Shown in pieces: positions 34,429-44,021 of a DNA stretch of 64,000 nucleotides (position 1 is the first letter of the stretch; each line of letters opens with the position of its first letter). The DNA lies in NCBI RefSeq assembly GCF_000455345.1, contig NZ_HG315690.1:2369360-2433359 (forward strand), in the 5' to 3' direction. Origin of the DNA: Halopiger goleimassiliensis (lineage in GTDB: Archaea; Halobacteriota; Halobacteria; Halobacteriales; Natrialbaceae). A program made the translations under genes and the position numbers. The notes below the pieces were generated by a model. It saw nothing but the letters and a program-made list of their open reading frames with translations. It was not told the origin of the DNA and ran no database searches.

Positions 34429-35385
34429 ATGCGGCTCACGAGCCCCGTCGGTCTGCTCGTTCGAGCCCTCCTCGGTGCCTGCGTCAGCGGTCTCGCGCTC
34501 CTCGGGAGCGCGTATACGGTCGTCGCCTTCGCCGCAGCGGTTGTGCTGGTCGTCGTCACCGAGGTCGGTCCGGTGGCGCTGACCGAATCGAACGTCCTGT
34601 GGGCGCTCGGCCTGGGATCCGTCCTCGTCCTCCCGTGTTTTGCCTTCGTCGTCGCCCACGCGATTCGGCTGGAACGGCGACGGCTCCTCGAGACCACCGT
34701 TCCCGTCGCTGCGACCGACTCCGAGACGGCGCGGACGCTCGAGGCGACGGCGACGCGACTCGCCGCGCAGTTCGACGTCTCGAAGCCGGCGATACGACTC
34801 CATCCGGCCGAGACGCCGGTCGCGTACACGACGTACCGGCCGACGGACCCCGTCGTGGCGATCCGTCGGACGGGGTCGCCCGTCGTGGTCGTCTCGAAGG
34901 GACTCGTCCGGACGCTCTCGAACGAGGAACGTGAGGCCGTCCTCGCCCACGAGTTCGGCCACCTGGCGAACGACGACCTCCAGTTGACCTCGTGGTTGCT
35001 CGTGCCGTTGTTCGCAGCCGACTTCCTCGACGATAACGACGACGAGTGGCGGGTCGATCCGCTCGGCTGGGTGCTCACGTCGGTCGGATTGGTGGGCGTC
35101 GGCGTCTTCTCTCGCGGGCGGGAACTCGCCGCGGATCGGGCCGCCGTCGAGGCCACCGGGAACCCGGGCGCACTCGCGTCGGCGCTCGAGACATTGCACG
35201 ATCGGCGAACGCGACGACCGACGACGGATCTGCGCGCCAGCGCGCGAACGACGAACGCGATCAACGTCCTGCCGACGCTCGGCGACAGCGGACCCGGGAC
35301 CGGCGGCCTCCGCGGGACCCATCCGCCGCTCGAGGCCCGACTCGAGCAGTGCCGGTCGCTGGCTGTCGACGCCCCGGAGGAGTGA
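34429..35385 (+). CDS. htpX: M48 family zinc metallopeptidase (HtpX-like)
   Basis: 318 residues. HEFGH (174-178) is the zinc site, and the third ligand Glu232 lies in RELAADRAAV. Two membrane segments precede the catalytic part (about 9-45 as a long or split helix, and 57-80); weaker ones follow it (188-200, 213-227). THPPLEARLEQC near the end is the conserved C-terminal motif of HtpX-type enzymes. It should be a membrane-bound quality-control protease with its active site in the cytoplasm. It begins 51 bases after the lipoate ligase gene. Confidence 0.88.
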   Translation: MRLTSPVGLLVRALLGACVSGLALLGSAYTVVAFAAAVVLVVVTEVGPVALTESNVLWALGLGSVLVLPCFAFVVAHAIRLERRRLLETTVPVAATDSETARTLEATATRLAAQFDVSKPAIRLHPAETPVAYTTYRPTDPVVAIRRTGSPVVVVSKGLVRTLSNEEREAVLAHEFGHLANDDLQLTSWLLVPLFAADFLDDNDDEWRVDPLGWVLTSVGLVGVGVFSRGRELAADRAAVEATGNPGALASALETLHDRRTRRPTTDLRASARTTNAINVLPTLGDSGPGTGGLRGTHPPLEARLEQCRSLAVDAPEE

Positions 35386-35410
35386 GCCGACGGTCCGACG
35401 TACAGAGGTG

Positions 35411-35569
35411 AACCGGTACTGACGGGAGCCTCTGAAGGTCGGCGGACACGTATCCATCCCCGGCTCGCGCGTCTCGTCAGACGACGAAACACCGCCGTGC
35501 GACGACATCCGTAACGCGGTCCAGGACCTGGGAAGCCACACCGGAAACGGCGCAGAGAGGGCCGTATGA
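35411..35569 (+). pseudogene. nfo: Fragment duplicating the 5' end of nfo (endonuclease IV)
   Basis: Bases 35411-35523 align without gaps to 36231-36343 at the start of nfo, with 16 differences in 113 bases. The copy includes 20 bases upstream of the gene start. The start codon is changed: ATG is CTG at 35432 (and the earlier ATG is gone). The frame still reads [18 protein letters not shown]... then leaves similarity after GCGGTCCA and stops with TGA at 35567-35569. It therefore has only the first 30 residues of a 289-residue enzyme and is not functional as a nuclease. Confidence 0.85.
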
Positions 35570-35674
35570 ACCCGAACAGCACTTCGAGACCGGATCCGAT
35601 CCACGGACGAGCGTGTCCGACACGTGAATACCGCAACAACCGGTCGGTTGGCGGTTTTCACGACCTCAAGCCGG

Positions 35675-36097
35675 TCAATCGTCGGAGTTCGCCGTGACGT
35701 GTCCAATGAGGCTAGCGAGGAGGAACAGGAACGACGCCTGTGCTTCGTACGAATCGGGAAGAGCGGTCCAGACGCTGACCGCCGCGTGAACCAGGAGGTA
35801 CAACAACGGTACGACGACGACCGCGACGATACCGGCGGAAACCACTACGTCCCGAACTGACGGAAGTCCCTCGAGCGAGAGATCCACCGTAATGGGGAGC
35901 AGACAGATCGATGCCACCAGATAGAGCTGAAACGCGAGGACGAGTGTTCCCAGACTCGGCTGCGGAATCCAGCCGGCGATCGTACTTGCAACGCCACCGA
36001 TCATCACGAGATAGGACGGTACGAGTACGATACACGCCACGAGCAGCGAGACGACGCCCAGAAAGAACGTTTTGTCGCTGGATCGACTGTCTGACAT
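35675..36097 (-). CDS. Four-helix membrane protein between the two nfo copies
   Basis: 140 residues with four membrane segments (about 11-32, 35-65, 85-108 and 117-135). No family is recognised. Its start region is AT-rich (36098-36150, with cacaatataagtatactg). It lies entirely between the nfo 5' fragment and intact nfo, in the opposite direction, so it may be the cargo or product of the rearrangement that duplicated the nfo start. Confidence 0.6.
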   Translation of the reverse strand: MSDSRSSDKTFFLGVVSLLVACIVLVPSYLVMIGGVASTIAGWIPQPSLGTLVLAFQLYLVASICLLPITVDLSLEGLPSVRDVVVSAGIVAVVVVPLLYLLVHAAVSVWTALPDSYEAQASFLFLLASLIGHVTANSDD

Positions 36098-36251
36098 TAG
36101 TAGCGTCTACTGGATGTAGGCACAATATAAGTATACTGTTCGATATGTTCCGCCCGAACGAGCGTCTGGATACCAGTCAGTGTCCGTCACCGATCGGGAA
36201 CGATCTTCCGAAACCAGTATCTCTATCAGGAACTGGTACTGACGGATGGCC

Positions 36252-37121
36252 ATGAAGATCGGTGCACACGTATCCATCTCCGGCTCACGCGTTTCCTCCG
36301 ACGACGAAACACCGCCGTACGACGACATCCGCAACGCGGTCCACCGCCAGCGTGCGTTCGGCGGTAACTGCGGGCAGATCTTCACCACCTCGCCGCAGGT
36401 CTGGGCCCAGCCCGAGATCAGCGACGAGGCCGCCGAGGGGTTCCAGGAGGAGACCGAGGAGAAACTCGAGGGTCCCTGGGTGATCCACTCGGCGTACCTC
36501 GTGAATCTCTGTACGCCGAAGGAGGACCTCCGGCGCAAGTCCAAGGAGAGCATGCAGGCGGAACTCGACGCCGCCGACAAACTGGGCATTCCCTACGTCA
36601 ACGTCCATCTCGGTGCACACACGGGCGCGGGCGTCGAGCAGGGACTGGACAACGCCGCGAACGTCATCGACGACCTCGACGTCCCCGAGGACGTTACGAT
36701 CCTCATCGAGTCCGACGCGGGAAGCGGCACGAAGCTCGGTGGCGAGTTCGAACACCTCGCGGGCATCATCGAACGCACCGAGACCGACATCGGCATCTGC
36801 ATCGACACCGCGCACACGCTCGTCGCGGGCAACGACCTGACGACGCCCGAGGCGGTCGACGAGACCGTCCAGCGGTTCGACGACGAGGTCGGCCTCGAGT
36901 ACCTCGAGTACATCCACCTCAACGACTCGAAACACGACGTGGGCACGCACAAGGACGAACACGCCCACATCGGCGAGGGCTACATCGGTGAGGACGGCAT
37001 GAAAGCGATCGTCAACCACCCCGACCTGCGTTACCTGCCCTTCGCGCTCGAGACGCCCACCGAGGACGGGCGCGGCTTCGCCTGGAACATCGAGACGGTC
37101 AAAGAACTGCGGGAGGACTGA
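36252..37121 (+). CDS. nfo: Endonuclease IV (AP endonuclease)
   Basis: 289 residues. It cuts the backbone 5' of abasic sites in base-excision repair. [19 protein letters not shown] begins the TIM barrel; ligands of the trinuclear zinc centre are seen in [46 protein letters not shown] and [12 protein letters not shown] second ATG at 36246 would add Met-Ala; 36252 is preferred because endonuclease IV proteins start MKIGAH. The region upstream is shared with the 5' fragment at 35411. Confidence 0.95.
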   Translation: MKIGAHVSISGSRVSSDDETPPYDDIRNAVHRQRAFGGNCGQIFTTSPQVWAQPEISDEAAEGFQEETEEKLEGPWVIHSAYLVNLCTPKEDLRRKSKESMQAELDAADKLGIPYVNVHLGAHTGAGVEQGLDNAANVIDDLDVPEDVTILIESDAGSGTKLGGEFEHLAGIIERTETDIGICIDTAHTLVAGNDLTTPEAVDETVQRFDDEVGLEYLEYIHLNDSKHDVGTHKDEHAHIGEGYIGEDGMKAIVNHPDLRYLPFALETPTEDGRGFAWNIETVKELRED

Positions 37122-37206
37122 CCCGACTCCGTTTTCGACGCCCGCGGATCCCCGATCACGGCTCGCTGTCGACAGCTACAACCCGGAGACGGTACGAGTT
37201 CACCGT

Positions 37207-38172
37207 ATGCCAGGGAAGGTTCCGCCCGGGGAGTTGCTCGAGCACGTCTTCGACCGAACGGGAGCGCCCGACGACGCGGTCGTGCAGGGGCCGGCCGACG
37301 GCGAGGACGCGGCCGTGATCGACCCGCCCGAGGGACGACTCGTCGTCAGCACCGACCCCATCTCTCTGGCGGCGTCGGCCGTCGGCACGCTCGGCGTCCA
37401 CGTCGCCTGCAACGACGTCGCCGCCTCCGGCGCGGACCCGCGGTGGCTGACGGCCGTCGTCATGCTTCCCGACGAGGAGACGTCGATCGGGACGATCACC
37501 GACGACCTGGACGCCGCCGCCCGGGAGGTCGGCGCGACTATCGTCGGCGGCCACTCGGAGTACGTCGACGCGCTCGAGCGGCCGCTGGTGACGCTGACAG
37601 CGATGGGGATCTCCGACCGGTTCGTCCCAACGGGCGGGGCCGAACCCGGCGATCGCGTCCTCCTGACGAAGGCCGCCGCCGTCGAGGGGACGGCCATTCT
37701 CGCGGCCGACTTCGGCGACGAACTCGGGGTCGACGCGGAGACCTGCGAGCGCGCCGCGGGCTTTCTCGAGGAGATCAGCGTCGTCCCCGACGCCCGGGCC
37801 GTCCGCGAGTACGCGACCGCGATGCACGATCCGACGGAGGGCGGCGTCGCCGCCGGACTGCTCGAACTCGCCCGTGCCTCGGACGTCCGCCTCGAGGTCG
37901 ACCGCGAGGCGGTACCGATCCGACCGGAGACGGAGACGCTCTGTGCGGCCGCCGGCGTCGATCCCCTGCGGATCTTCGGCTCCGGTGCGTTGCTCGCCGC
38001 GGTGCCGGACGCAGACTGTGCCGACGCGCTCGCTGCGCTGGCCGACGCGGGCGTCGAGGCGACCGAGATCGGCCGCGTTCGCGAAGGCGATCCCGCGCTC
38101 GAGGTTGACGGGGAGACGATCACGGAACCGGTCCGGGACGAACTCTACCCTCTCTGGGAGGATTCGGCGTAG
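37207..38172 (+). CDS. AIR synthase family protein (HypE/ThiL-like fold)
   Basis: 321 residues. The order GPADGEDAAVI, CNDVAASGADPRWL, GGHSEYVDALERP, DPTEGGVAAGLLEL and FGSGALLAAV follows the PurM/HypE fold with the ATP-binding domain and the MHDPTEGG motif characteristic of HypE-like proteins. It ends LWEDSA and lacks the C-terminal Cys of true HypE, so it is not a hydrogenase carbamoyl-carrier protein. Function unknown; probably an ATP-dependent small-molecule enzyme. ATG at 37207 has an upstream gap of 85 bases from nfo. Confidence 0.82.
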   Translation: MPGKVPPGELLEHVFDRTGAPDDAVVQGPADGEDAAVIDPPEGRLVVSTDPISLAASAVGTLGVHVACNDVAASGADPRWLTAVVMLPDEETSIGTITDDLDAAAREVGATIVGGHSEYVDALERPLVTLTAMGISDRFVPTGGAEPGDRVLLTKAAAVEGTAILAADFGDELGVDAETCERAAGFLEEISVVPDARAVREYATAMHDPTEGGVAAGLLELARASDVRLEVDREAVPIRPETETLCAAAGVDPLRIFGSGALLAAVPDADCADALAALADAGVEATEIGRVREGDPALEVDGETITEPVRDELYPLWEDSA

Positions 38173-38220
38173 GCCCCGGAGCGAAAGGTTGAACGAACTC
38201 GGGTGTGAGCGCTAGCCGCA

Positions 38221-38841
38221 ATGAAGCGACGTGAACTGATTGCCCTGGTGGGGGCCACCACGACGAGCGGTATCGCCGGGTGTACGTCCGGATCGAACGA
38301 GGACACTCCATCGAACGATGACGACGACCCATCGAACGACGACGGTACGGATGACGAAAACGACGATAGCGCACCAGCGAACGGCGAAACGGGCGCTGAA
38401 GACGACTCCGAGAACACCGAAGCGGACGACGATTCGGACGAGAACGAGGACGTCGACATCGAGGCGATCCTGCAAGCCGCCGACTTCGAGGACGACGGCT
38501 GGACGCAGGTCGACCGCCAGATCGACGCCGATTACGGATTCCGGGAACTGACCCGCGGCGAGACCGAGCGGCTCCAGGTCGTGGTCGTGATCTTCCCCTC
38601 CGAAGACGAAGCCAGAGCGGAGTTCGAGTACTGGTATCCGGCGGACTCGAGCGACCTCGACGTCGCCGACCAGACCGGGGCCTACGAACACCCCCCGGAG
38701 GAAGGATCGCCCGGCGAGGTCGAACTCAGCTTCCGGGACGGCGAGGTGATGGTAACGCTCATTCACACCGACGAAACCGACGGCGACGTGGAGGTGGTGG
38801 AGTCCTACGCGACGGAGATCTACGAGAACTGGGCCGAGTGA
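38221..38841 (+). CDS. Acidic secreted lipoprotein
   Basis: 206 residues. MKRRELIALVGATTTSGIAGC is a short signal with lipobox Cys21. Residues 22-75 form an extremely acidic, Asp/Glu/Asn-rich linker, then a globular domain (about 80-206, ILQAADFEDDGWTQVDRQ) of unknown family with several Trp and Tyr. It should be lipid-anchored outside the cell. It is alone between the AIR-synthase-like gene and dna2. Confidence 0.75.
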   Translation: MKRRELIALVGATTTSGIAGCTSGSNEDTPSNDDDDPSNDDGTDDENDDSAPANGETGAEDDSENTEADDDSDENEDVDIEAILQAADFEDDGWTQVDRQIDADYGFRELTRGETERLQVVVVIFPSEDEARAEFEYWYPADSSDLDVADQTGAYEHPPEEGSPGEVELSFRDGEVMVTLIHTDETDGDVEVVESYATEIYENWAE

Positions 38842-38896
38842 GTGGAGGCATACGTTCCACCGGTCTCGCGCTCGAGGGGCCGGACGCCGGTCGACG

Positions 38897-41743
38897 CTAC
38901 CGCCGCGCCCACTCGAGCATCCGTTCGTAGACCGGATCCGAGGCGAGCGCCCGCGAGTCGCCGACCAGCACCAGCGCCCGTTTTGGCCGCGTGAGCGCGA
39001 CGTTGATCCGGCGGTAGTCCTCGAAGATCGGCCCCCCGAGCGACCCCGTCGCGGTGAACGAGACGACGATCACCTCCTGGCTCGAGCCCTGGAACCGGTC
39101 GACGGTGTCGACGGCGACGGCGTCGGGGACGCGGCTCGAGATCGTCGAGACCTGCGCGCGGAACGGCGCGATGACGCCGATGTCGTCGTACTCGAGGCCC
39201 GCCGCGGCGTAGGTCTCGATCAGGTCGGCGATCCGGGCGGCCTCCTCGCTGTCGGTGTACCGGCCGTCGTCTCCCTCGACGTCGACGAACGTGACGGGGT
39301 CGCGCAACGACTCGGGGAGCGCCTCGAGCGAGACCCCCTCGAGGTCCGCGAGCGTTCGTCCGGCGACCGCGGGTTCGGCGGGCCGCAGTTCGCCGTCGTA
39401 GAACTCCTGGGAGGAGAAGTACTGGATCCGCTGGTTCATCCGGTACTGTCGATCCAGCATGATCCCCGCGTCGGGGTACTGCTCGACCAGGCGTTCGAAC
39501 AGCGACTCGGTGAGGTCCACCGCTCGCGGCTCGTCGCCGCTCGCGTGTTCCGGGTCCCGCTGGTCTCCGCCCTCGGAGCGGACGACCGGCGGCAGCTGTT
39601 CGTGATCGCCGACCAGCACGAACCGCTCGGCGAGGTTGACCGCCGCGAACGTCCCGGGTTCGGTCAGCTGTGCGGCCTCGTCGACGACCGCCGCATCGAA
39701 CGATTGCTCTTTCATCACCCGCGAGCCACAGGTCGCAGTCGTCGCCGCCACGACCTGTGCGTCCTCGAGTTCCGCGAGTCGCGCCGTGGGGTCGCCGGCC
39801 CGCTCGAGGCGGTACGGCTCCATGTCCGCGCGGACGCCGCTCTCGGAGCCGACGCGGACGATCCGGTCCCGCTCGAGCGCGTCGTCGGCCTCGCACTGCT
39901 CGAGCAGCGCCTCGAGGGCGTTGTCGACGGCCCGGTTGGTGAAGGCCGACAGCAGGACGCGTTCGCCGCGTTCGACCATCGCGCGGATGGCGCGGGCGAT
40001 GGTGTACGTTTTCCCGGTTCCCGGCGGACCGTGGATCAGCGCGAGGTCCTCCGCACCAACGGCTTTCCGGACGGCCTCGTTCTGCGCGTCGTTGTTGTCG
40101 ATGAACGTCTCGTCGGGGAGGTCGAACTCGGGTTCGGTCCGTCCGAACAGCACGTCCTTCCGTCGCTCGTCGCCCTTCAGGAGGAAGTCGTGCAGCGCCG
40201 CGAGCAGCCGGTCGGTCGTCAGTTCCGAGGGGTAGACGTCGAGCCTGGTGACCTCGACCGGTTCGTCCGCGGTGAGGACGATATCATCGTCTCGCGGCTC
40301 CACCGCTCGACTATCCGCGGAGCGTGGCTCCGCGCTTCCCAGCCGTTCGATCCGGGCGAGTTCGGCGTTTCCGCGAACCGGGTGGCCGTCGCTCGCGAGG
40401 ACGAGGTCGCCCTCCCGGAGCTTCGAGGTCGCGCCCCCGGCGCGACGCGCGCGGAGTTCCCAGCGTCCCTCCGAGAGTTCGCGCATCTCCTCGAACTCGA
40501 GGTCGATCAGCGCGCGGTCGTCGTCGGCCCGTTCCTGGGCGTCCTGTTCCCAGAGTTTGGCGTACTCGCGGTGGACCTCGCGGCGTTCTTGCTCGATGGC
40601 CCGATAGGTGCGCTGGAAGTAGTCGCGTTCCTCCTCGGGTAGCGGCGTCCCGATCTGTCCCGCCTTCGACTCCTGGTCGAGCCGTCCCGAGACGACCATG
40701 CAGGTGTCCTGCTCGAAGCAGTACTCGCACTTCGCGTCGCCCTCGTACCCCGTCGGCACGTCGCCCTCGATCTCCATCGCCGCGATCTCGTTGCGCAGGC
40801 GGACGACGAACTTCAGGAGGCCGTCGCCCATCGAGAAGTCCTTCGCGGGCGTGAGGTCGCCGGTCTCCTCGTTGCGGTCGAGCGCCGAATTCTTGGTGTA
40901 GAGGAGGGTCCCGGTGTCCACCGGGTCGCCGTGTTCCTCGAGCATCAGGGCGTAGCAGGCGGCCTGGACCTTGTCCTTGAAGCGGGGTTCCTTCTTGAGG
41001 TTCTTGCCCGTCTTGAGTTCGACCGGCGCGCCCCGTCGGATGGCGTCCGCGCGGCCGCGGATGCCGAACGTCTCGCTGATGAGCAACTGCTCGGAGCGCC
41101 AGCTATCTTCCTCCGTGAGGCGGCCCTGCTCGAGCCAGCCCTCGATCGCCGAGGCGTTTTCGCGAACGTCCTCGGCAACGGCGTCGGCGCTCTCGCCCAG
41201 CAGGCCCAACTGGAGGCCCCGTTCCTCGACGCGGGCCTCGATCGACTCCTCGAGGTCGCGACCCCGGAGCAGATCGCCGAAGACCTCGTGGACGATGGTC
41301 CCCTTGACGACGGGGTAGTTCAGCGGGATTCCCGACAGCTTGTTCAGGTAGTACAACCGCGGACACTCCACCCAGTTGCGGATCGACGTCACGTTGACGA
41401 GGAACGAGGGCTCGACGACGACGTAGGAGTCGCCCGTCGTCGCATACTGGGTCTCGCCCTGGTACTCGTCTTCCTCGACGTTCGTGACCAGCAGTTCCAT
41501 CCCGGGCTCGAGCAACTCGGCGGACTCGACCCACTTGTCCCAGCAGGTGACCGTCGTCACCTCGCCGTCAACGGTCGTCGACTCGCTCGCGACGCCCCCG
41601 TCGGGAACGGGGCCGTCCGGGTCGTCGGCGTCGGTCTCGATCCGCTCGAGTCGCAGCGGGACCTCCGCGAGGTCGGTGTCGCCGTAGCTCGTCGAGACGG
41701 TCCGTACCTCGACGTCGCCCGCGACGGTTCCCCGAACGTTCAC
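38897..41743 (-). CDS. dna2: Dna2-type nuclease-helicase
   Basis: 948 residues from a GTG start. An N-terminal OB-like part (1-110) is followed by a RecB-family nuclease with an iron-sulfur cluster: first Cys in WVECPRLYY (near 125), the others in CEYCFEQDTC (near 339-348), and the active-site motifs RADAI, VELKTGK (near 243) and KVQAACYAL. The SF1B helicase has Walker A GPPGTGKTYTIARA (near 570), DEAAQL Walker B, GDHEQLPPV and DTVDRFQGS. Dna2 processes Okazaki flaps and DNA ends. Haloarchaeal copies share this order. The 70-residue region about 460-520 is a variable linker. Confidence 0.92.
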   Translation of the reverse strand: MNVRGTVAGDVEVRTVSTSYGDTDLAEVPLRLERIETDADDPDGPVPDGGVASESTTVDGEVTTVTCWDKWVESAELLEPGMELLVTNVEEDEYQGETQYATTGDSYVVVEPSFLVNVTSIRNWVECPRLYYLNKLSGIPLNYPVVKGTIVHEVFGDLLRGRDLEESIEARVEERGLQLGLLGESADAVAEDVRENASAIEGWLEQGRLTEEDSWRSEQLLISETFGIRGRADAIRRGAPVELKTGKNLKKEPRFKDKVQAACYALMLEEHGDPVDTGTLLYTKNSALDRNEETGDLTPAKDFSMGDGLLKFVVRLRNEIAAMEIEGDVPTGYEGDAKCEYCFEQDTCMVVSGRLDQESKAGQIGTPLPEEERDYFQRTYRAIEQERREVHREYAKLWEQDAQERADDDRALIDLEFEEMRELSEGRWELRARRAGGATSKLREGDLVLASDGHPVRGNAELARIERLGSAEPRSADSRAVEPRDDDIVLTADEPVEVTRLDVYPSELTTDRLLAALHDFLLKGDERRKDVLFGRTEPEFDLPDETFIDNNDAQNEAVRKAVGAEDLALIHGPPGTGKTYTIARAIRAMVERGERVLLSAFTNRAVDNALEALLEQCEADDALERDRIVRVGSESGVRADMEPYRLERAGDPTARLAELEDAQVVAATTATCGSRVMKEQSFDAAVVDEAAQLTEPGTFAAVNLAERFVLVGDHEQLPPVVRSEGGDQRDPEHASGDEPRAVDLTESLFERLVEQYPDAGIMLDRQYRMNQRIQYFSSQEFYDGELRPAEPAVAGRTLADLEGVSLEALPESLRDPVTFVDVEGDDGRYTDSEEAARIADLIETYAAAGLEYDDIGVIAPFRAQVSTISSRVPDAVAVDTVDRFQGSSQEVIVVSFTATGSLGGPIFEDYRRINVALTRPKRALVLVGDSRALASDPVYERMLEWARR

Positions 41744-41947
41744 GCCTGTCCGTCACGGTCGACCGATCAAAAACGCTATCGGTCCCGGTCGGCCGTCGTT
41801 GGGACGCCTCGACAACCGTGACTCCGGCAACTGAGTGGCCGCCTCGAGACCGTCGCGTGGTAATCGCGCGTTACTGGCACGACGGTTCCGTCGTCGCTCG
41901 AAACGGTCACGGGCGCTTTTGCCCGGCCCGTCGAACCGACGAGACGC

Positions 41948-42502
41948 ATGAGTGATTCGAACCGGGACGACCGCGAACCGGACCCCGCCCCGGAGGCGAA
42001 GAACCCGGGCGAGGAGACCGGGACCGCCGTCGACTCCGGCACCGGCGTCGGGGACCGCGACCGGGGCCGAGACCCCCGCGACGAGTCGACCCAGATCGTC
42101 ACCGAGGAACGCCGGCGCAAGACCTCGGTCGTCAGCGCCGTCGTCGCCGTCCTCGGGGCCTGGGTCGCACTCTCTGTCCTCCTGTTCGACACCGGCGAGA
42201 TCGCGCTGTGGAACAACGTCCTCGTCGGAGCCGTCGTCGTCCTGGCCGCCGGCTACAACCTCTATCGGCTCTCCAACGACGTCCCGCTGAGCGTCGGAGT
42301 CGCGTCGCTCGTGGCCGTACTCGGTATCTGGCTGATCGTCAGCGCCGCGTTACTGGGGATGCCGGCCGGCGCGGGACTGGCGGACAGCCCGTTCTGGAGC
42401 ACCGTCGGCTCCGGGTTCCTGATCGCCGCACTCGCCGGCTACAACGCGTACGAAGCGCGGGAAGCAAGAGCAGTCGCGACCGAACCCGAAGCCAGCGCGT
42501 AG
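41948..42502 (+). CDS. SPW-repeat membrane protein
   Basis: 184 residues. An acidic, disordered N terminus (1-55) precedes four membrane helices arranged as two SPW-type halves: LGAWVALSVLLF...LWNNVLVGAVVVLAAGYN and LGIWLIVSAALL...SPFWSTVGSGFLIAALAGYN. Each half has a loop ending in a conserved Trp, hence the family name. Function unknown. It has its own 204-base spacer from dna2, which is divergent. Confidence 0.78.
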   Translation: MSDSNRDDREPDPAPEAKNPGEETGTAVDSGTGVGDRDRGRDPRDESTQIVTEERRRKTSVVSAVVAVLGAWVALSVLLFDTGEIALWNNVLVGAVVVLAAGYNLYRLSNDVPLSVGVASLVAVLGIWLIVSAALLGMPAGAGLADSPFWSTVGSGFLIAALAGYNAYEAREARAVATEPEASA

Positions 42503-42536
42503 GTCCGCGCGTCGGTTTCAGTCCCGTCGGGTGGCG

Positions 42537-42815
42537 TCAATCGCTCGCTTCCGCCGTTCCCGCCCGGGAATCGGACTCGAGGCTCGACTCGAGTCGACGA
42601 AGGCGGTACTCGGCGGCGTGATGTCGCGTCGCGACGACGGCAAAGGCGATCATTACCCCGGCGAAACCGACCGCGATGAGCGGCGAGAGGCCGTTGACGA
42701 GGCTGTTGGCGAGTTGTCCGAGCGCGAGCGCCAGCGGCCCGACCGCGAGCAGGAAACTCTTCGCTGGTGCGGCGCGAAACAGTTCGACGAGCGACGGCGA
42801 TGAGCGGACGGACAT
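42537..42815 (-). CDS. Small two-helix membrane protein
   Basis: 92 residues with two membrane segments (about 19-38, FLLAVGPLALALGQLANSL, and 44-62, LIAVGFAGVMIAFAVVA) and a basic then acidic C-terminal tail. Family unknown. It shares a 165-base divergent spacer with the DUF5820 gene. Confidence 0.6.
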   Translation of the reverse strand: MSVRSSPSLVELFRAAPAKSFLLAVGPLALALGQLANSLVNGLSPLIAVGFAGVMIAFAVVATRHHAAEYRLRRLESSLESDSRAGTAEASD

Positions 42816-42980
42816 GGAAAGACGTGGTTACGATCCCTTCGTGGGAGTCGACGTATCCCTTTTGGTTCGCCGGTCGGTCGCCGGCGACGAGCGGGCGCGT
42901 TCAGGGCCGCCGACGTCTCGAGGGGAACGGATTTCGTGGCAACCGATACGTTCATTCCCTCGGCGTCGCAACCCTCACGT

Positions 42981-43532
42981 ATGCGGATTCGCGAGTGGCA
43001 GGACATTCTCGAGGACGTCACCGAGCGGGACGTCGATCCCGAGGGCTGGCGTGCAGTCGCCGGCGACCGTGCGGGCGGCGTCGGTGAGGACATGTACCTC
43101 GCGCATCCAGCTGCGGGCGTCTTCTTCCTCAAGACGTACGCGAAAAACCCCTTCGAGGTCCGCGGCGTCGGCACCCAGGTCGCGCGCAACTTAGACGACG
43201 AGATCGGTTCGTTCCTCCCCGAGGACGACGCCGGCGGCCGCTTCGCCGTCCAGTCGCCGCCGGAGGACGAAGAGGAAGCCGAGACGGTCTCCAACCGCCT
43301 CGAGACGGTGCTCGAGACCCACGCCGACGCGCCGACGCGGCCACAGGACCTGTTCGACGACGTCATGGAGGCCTTAGAGAGCCCCGCGTTCGGTCCGATG
43401 GAGTACGACCAGTACGACCGGCCGGACGAACTCGAGGGGCTAAACGAGCAGTTCGAAGAGGCCGACGAACTGCTGAACGCCGAACTCGAGGACCTCATCG
43501 AGACCGACGAGGTCGACCGCGGCTTCATGTAA
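42981..43532 (+). CDS. DUF5820 family protein
   Basis: 183 residues. MRIREWQDILEDVTERDVDPEGWRAVAGDRAGGVGEDMYLAHP, then FFLKTYAKNPFEVRGVGTQVARNLDDEI and a long acidic C-terminal helix region, match the haloarchaeal DUF5820 family of unknown function. No membrane segment. ATG at 42981 is the first ATG; the frame is open further upstream only from a GTG. Confidence 0.75.
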   Translation: MRIREWQDILEDVTERDVDPEGWRAVAGDRAGGVGEDMYLAHPAAGVFFLKTYAKNPFEVRGVGTQVARNLDDEIGSFLPEDDAGGRFAVQSPPEDEEEAETVSNRLETVLETHADAPTRPQDLFDDVMEALESPAFGPMEYDQYDRPDELEGLNEQFEEADELLNAELEDLIETDEVDRGFM

Positions 43533-43616
43533 TTGGCTTCGGGAGCGACCAACGGGGCGAGGGGCCCTGCGGTCGCGTCCGATGGGCCTTTGAACGCGGC
43601 TTGCGACGGACTAGCC

Positions 43617-44021
43617 ATGACTACGAGCGCCGCGGACGTCGTCCGCGACTACTACGACGCGCTGCGGGCCGGCGACCCCCTCGTCCCGTACTTCCGCGAC
43701 GGCGAGACCACGGTCAAGTTCGGCATCAGCGAGGCCCTGTTCGGCACCGAGGCGGTGGCCGACGCGCTCCGCGAACAGACGGCGACGACTGACGAGTGGT
43801 CGGTCGAGAGCGAGCGACTGGTCGTCGACGAGCGCGAGGGGTTCGCGACGTTCGCCGACGAGGTGACGATGGCCTGGACCGACACCGATACCGGCGACCG
43901 CATGCGATTCGACACCCGCTGGAGCGGGACGCTGGTGCCGAGCGCGGACGCCGACGGCGAAGGAAACGCGCCGGACTGGCAGTTCGCGACCATGCACGTC
44001 AGCACGGCGGACGAGCTATGA
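43617..44021 (+). CDS. NTF2-like (SnoaL-type) domain protein
   Basis: 134 residues, MTTSAADVVRDYYDALRAGDPLVPYFR... The first helix with DVVRDYYDALRAGD and the later strands (RFDTRWSGTLVP, DWQFATMHVS) resemble the cone-shaped SnoaL/NTF2 fold used by small-molecule isomerases, dehydratases or stress proteins. Substrate unknown. The next gene overlaps its stop by 4 bases (ATGA), so they are co-translated. Confidence 0.72.
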   Translation: MTTSAADVVRDYYDALRAGDPLVPYFRDGETTVKFGISEALFGTEAVADALREQTATTDEWSVESERLVVDEREGFATFADEVTMAWTDTDTGDRMRFDTRWSGTLVPSADADGEGNAPDWQFATMHVSTADEL

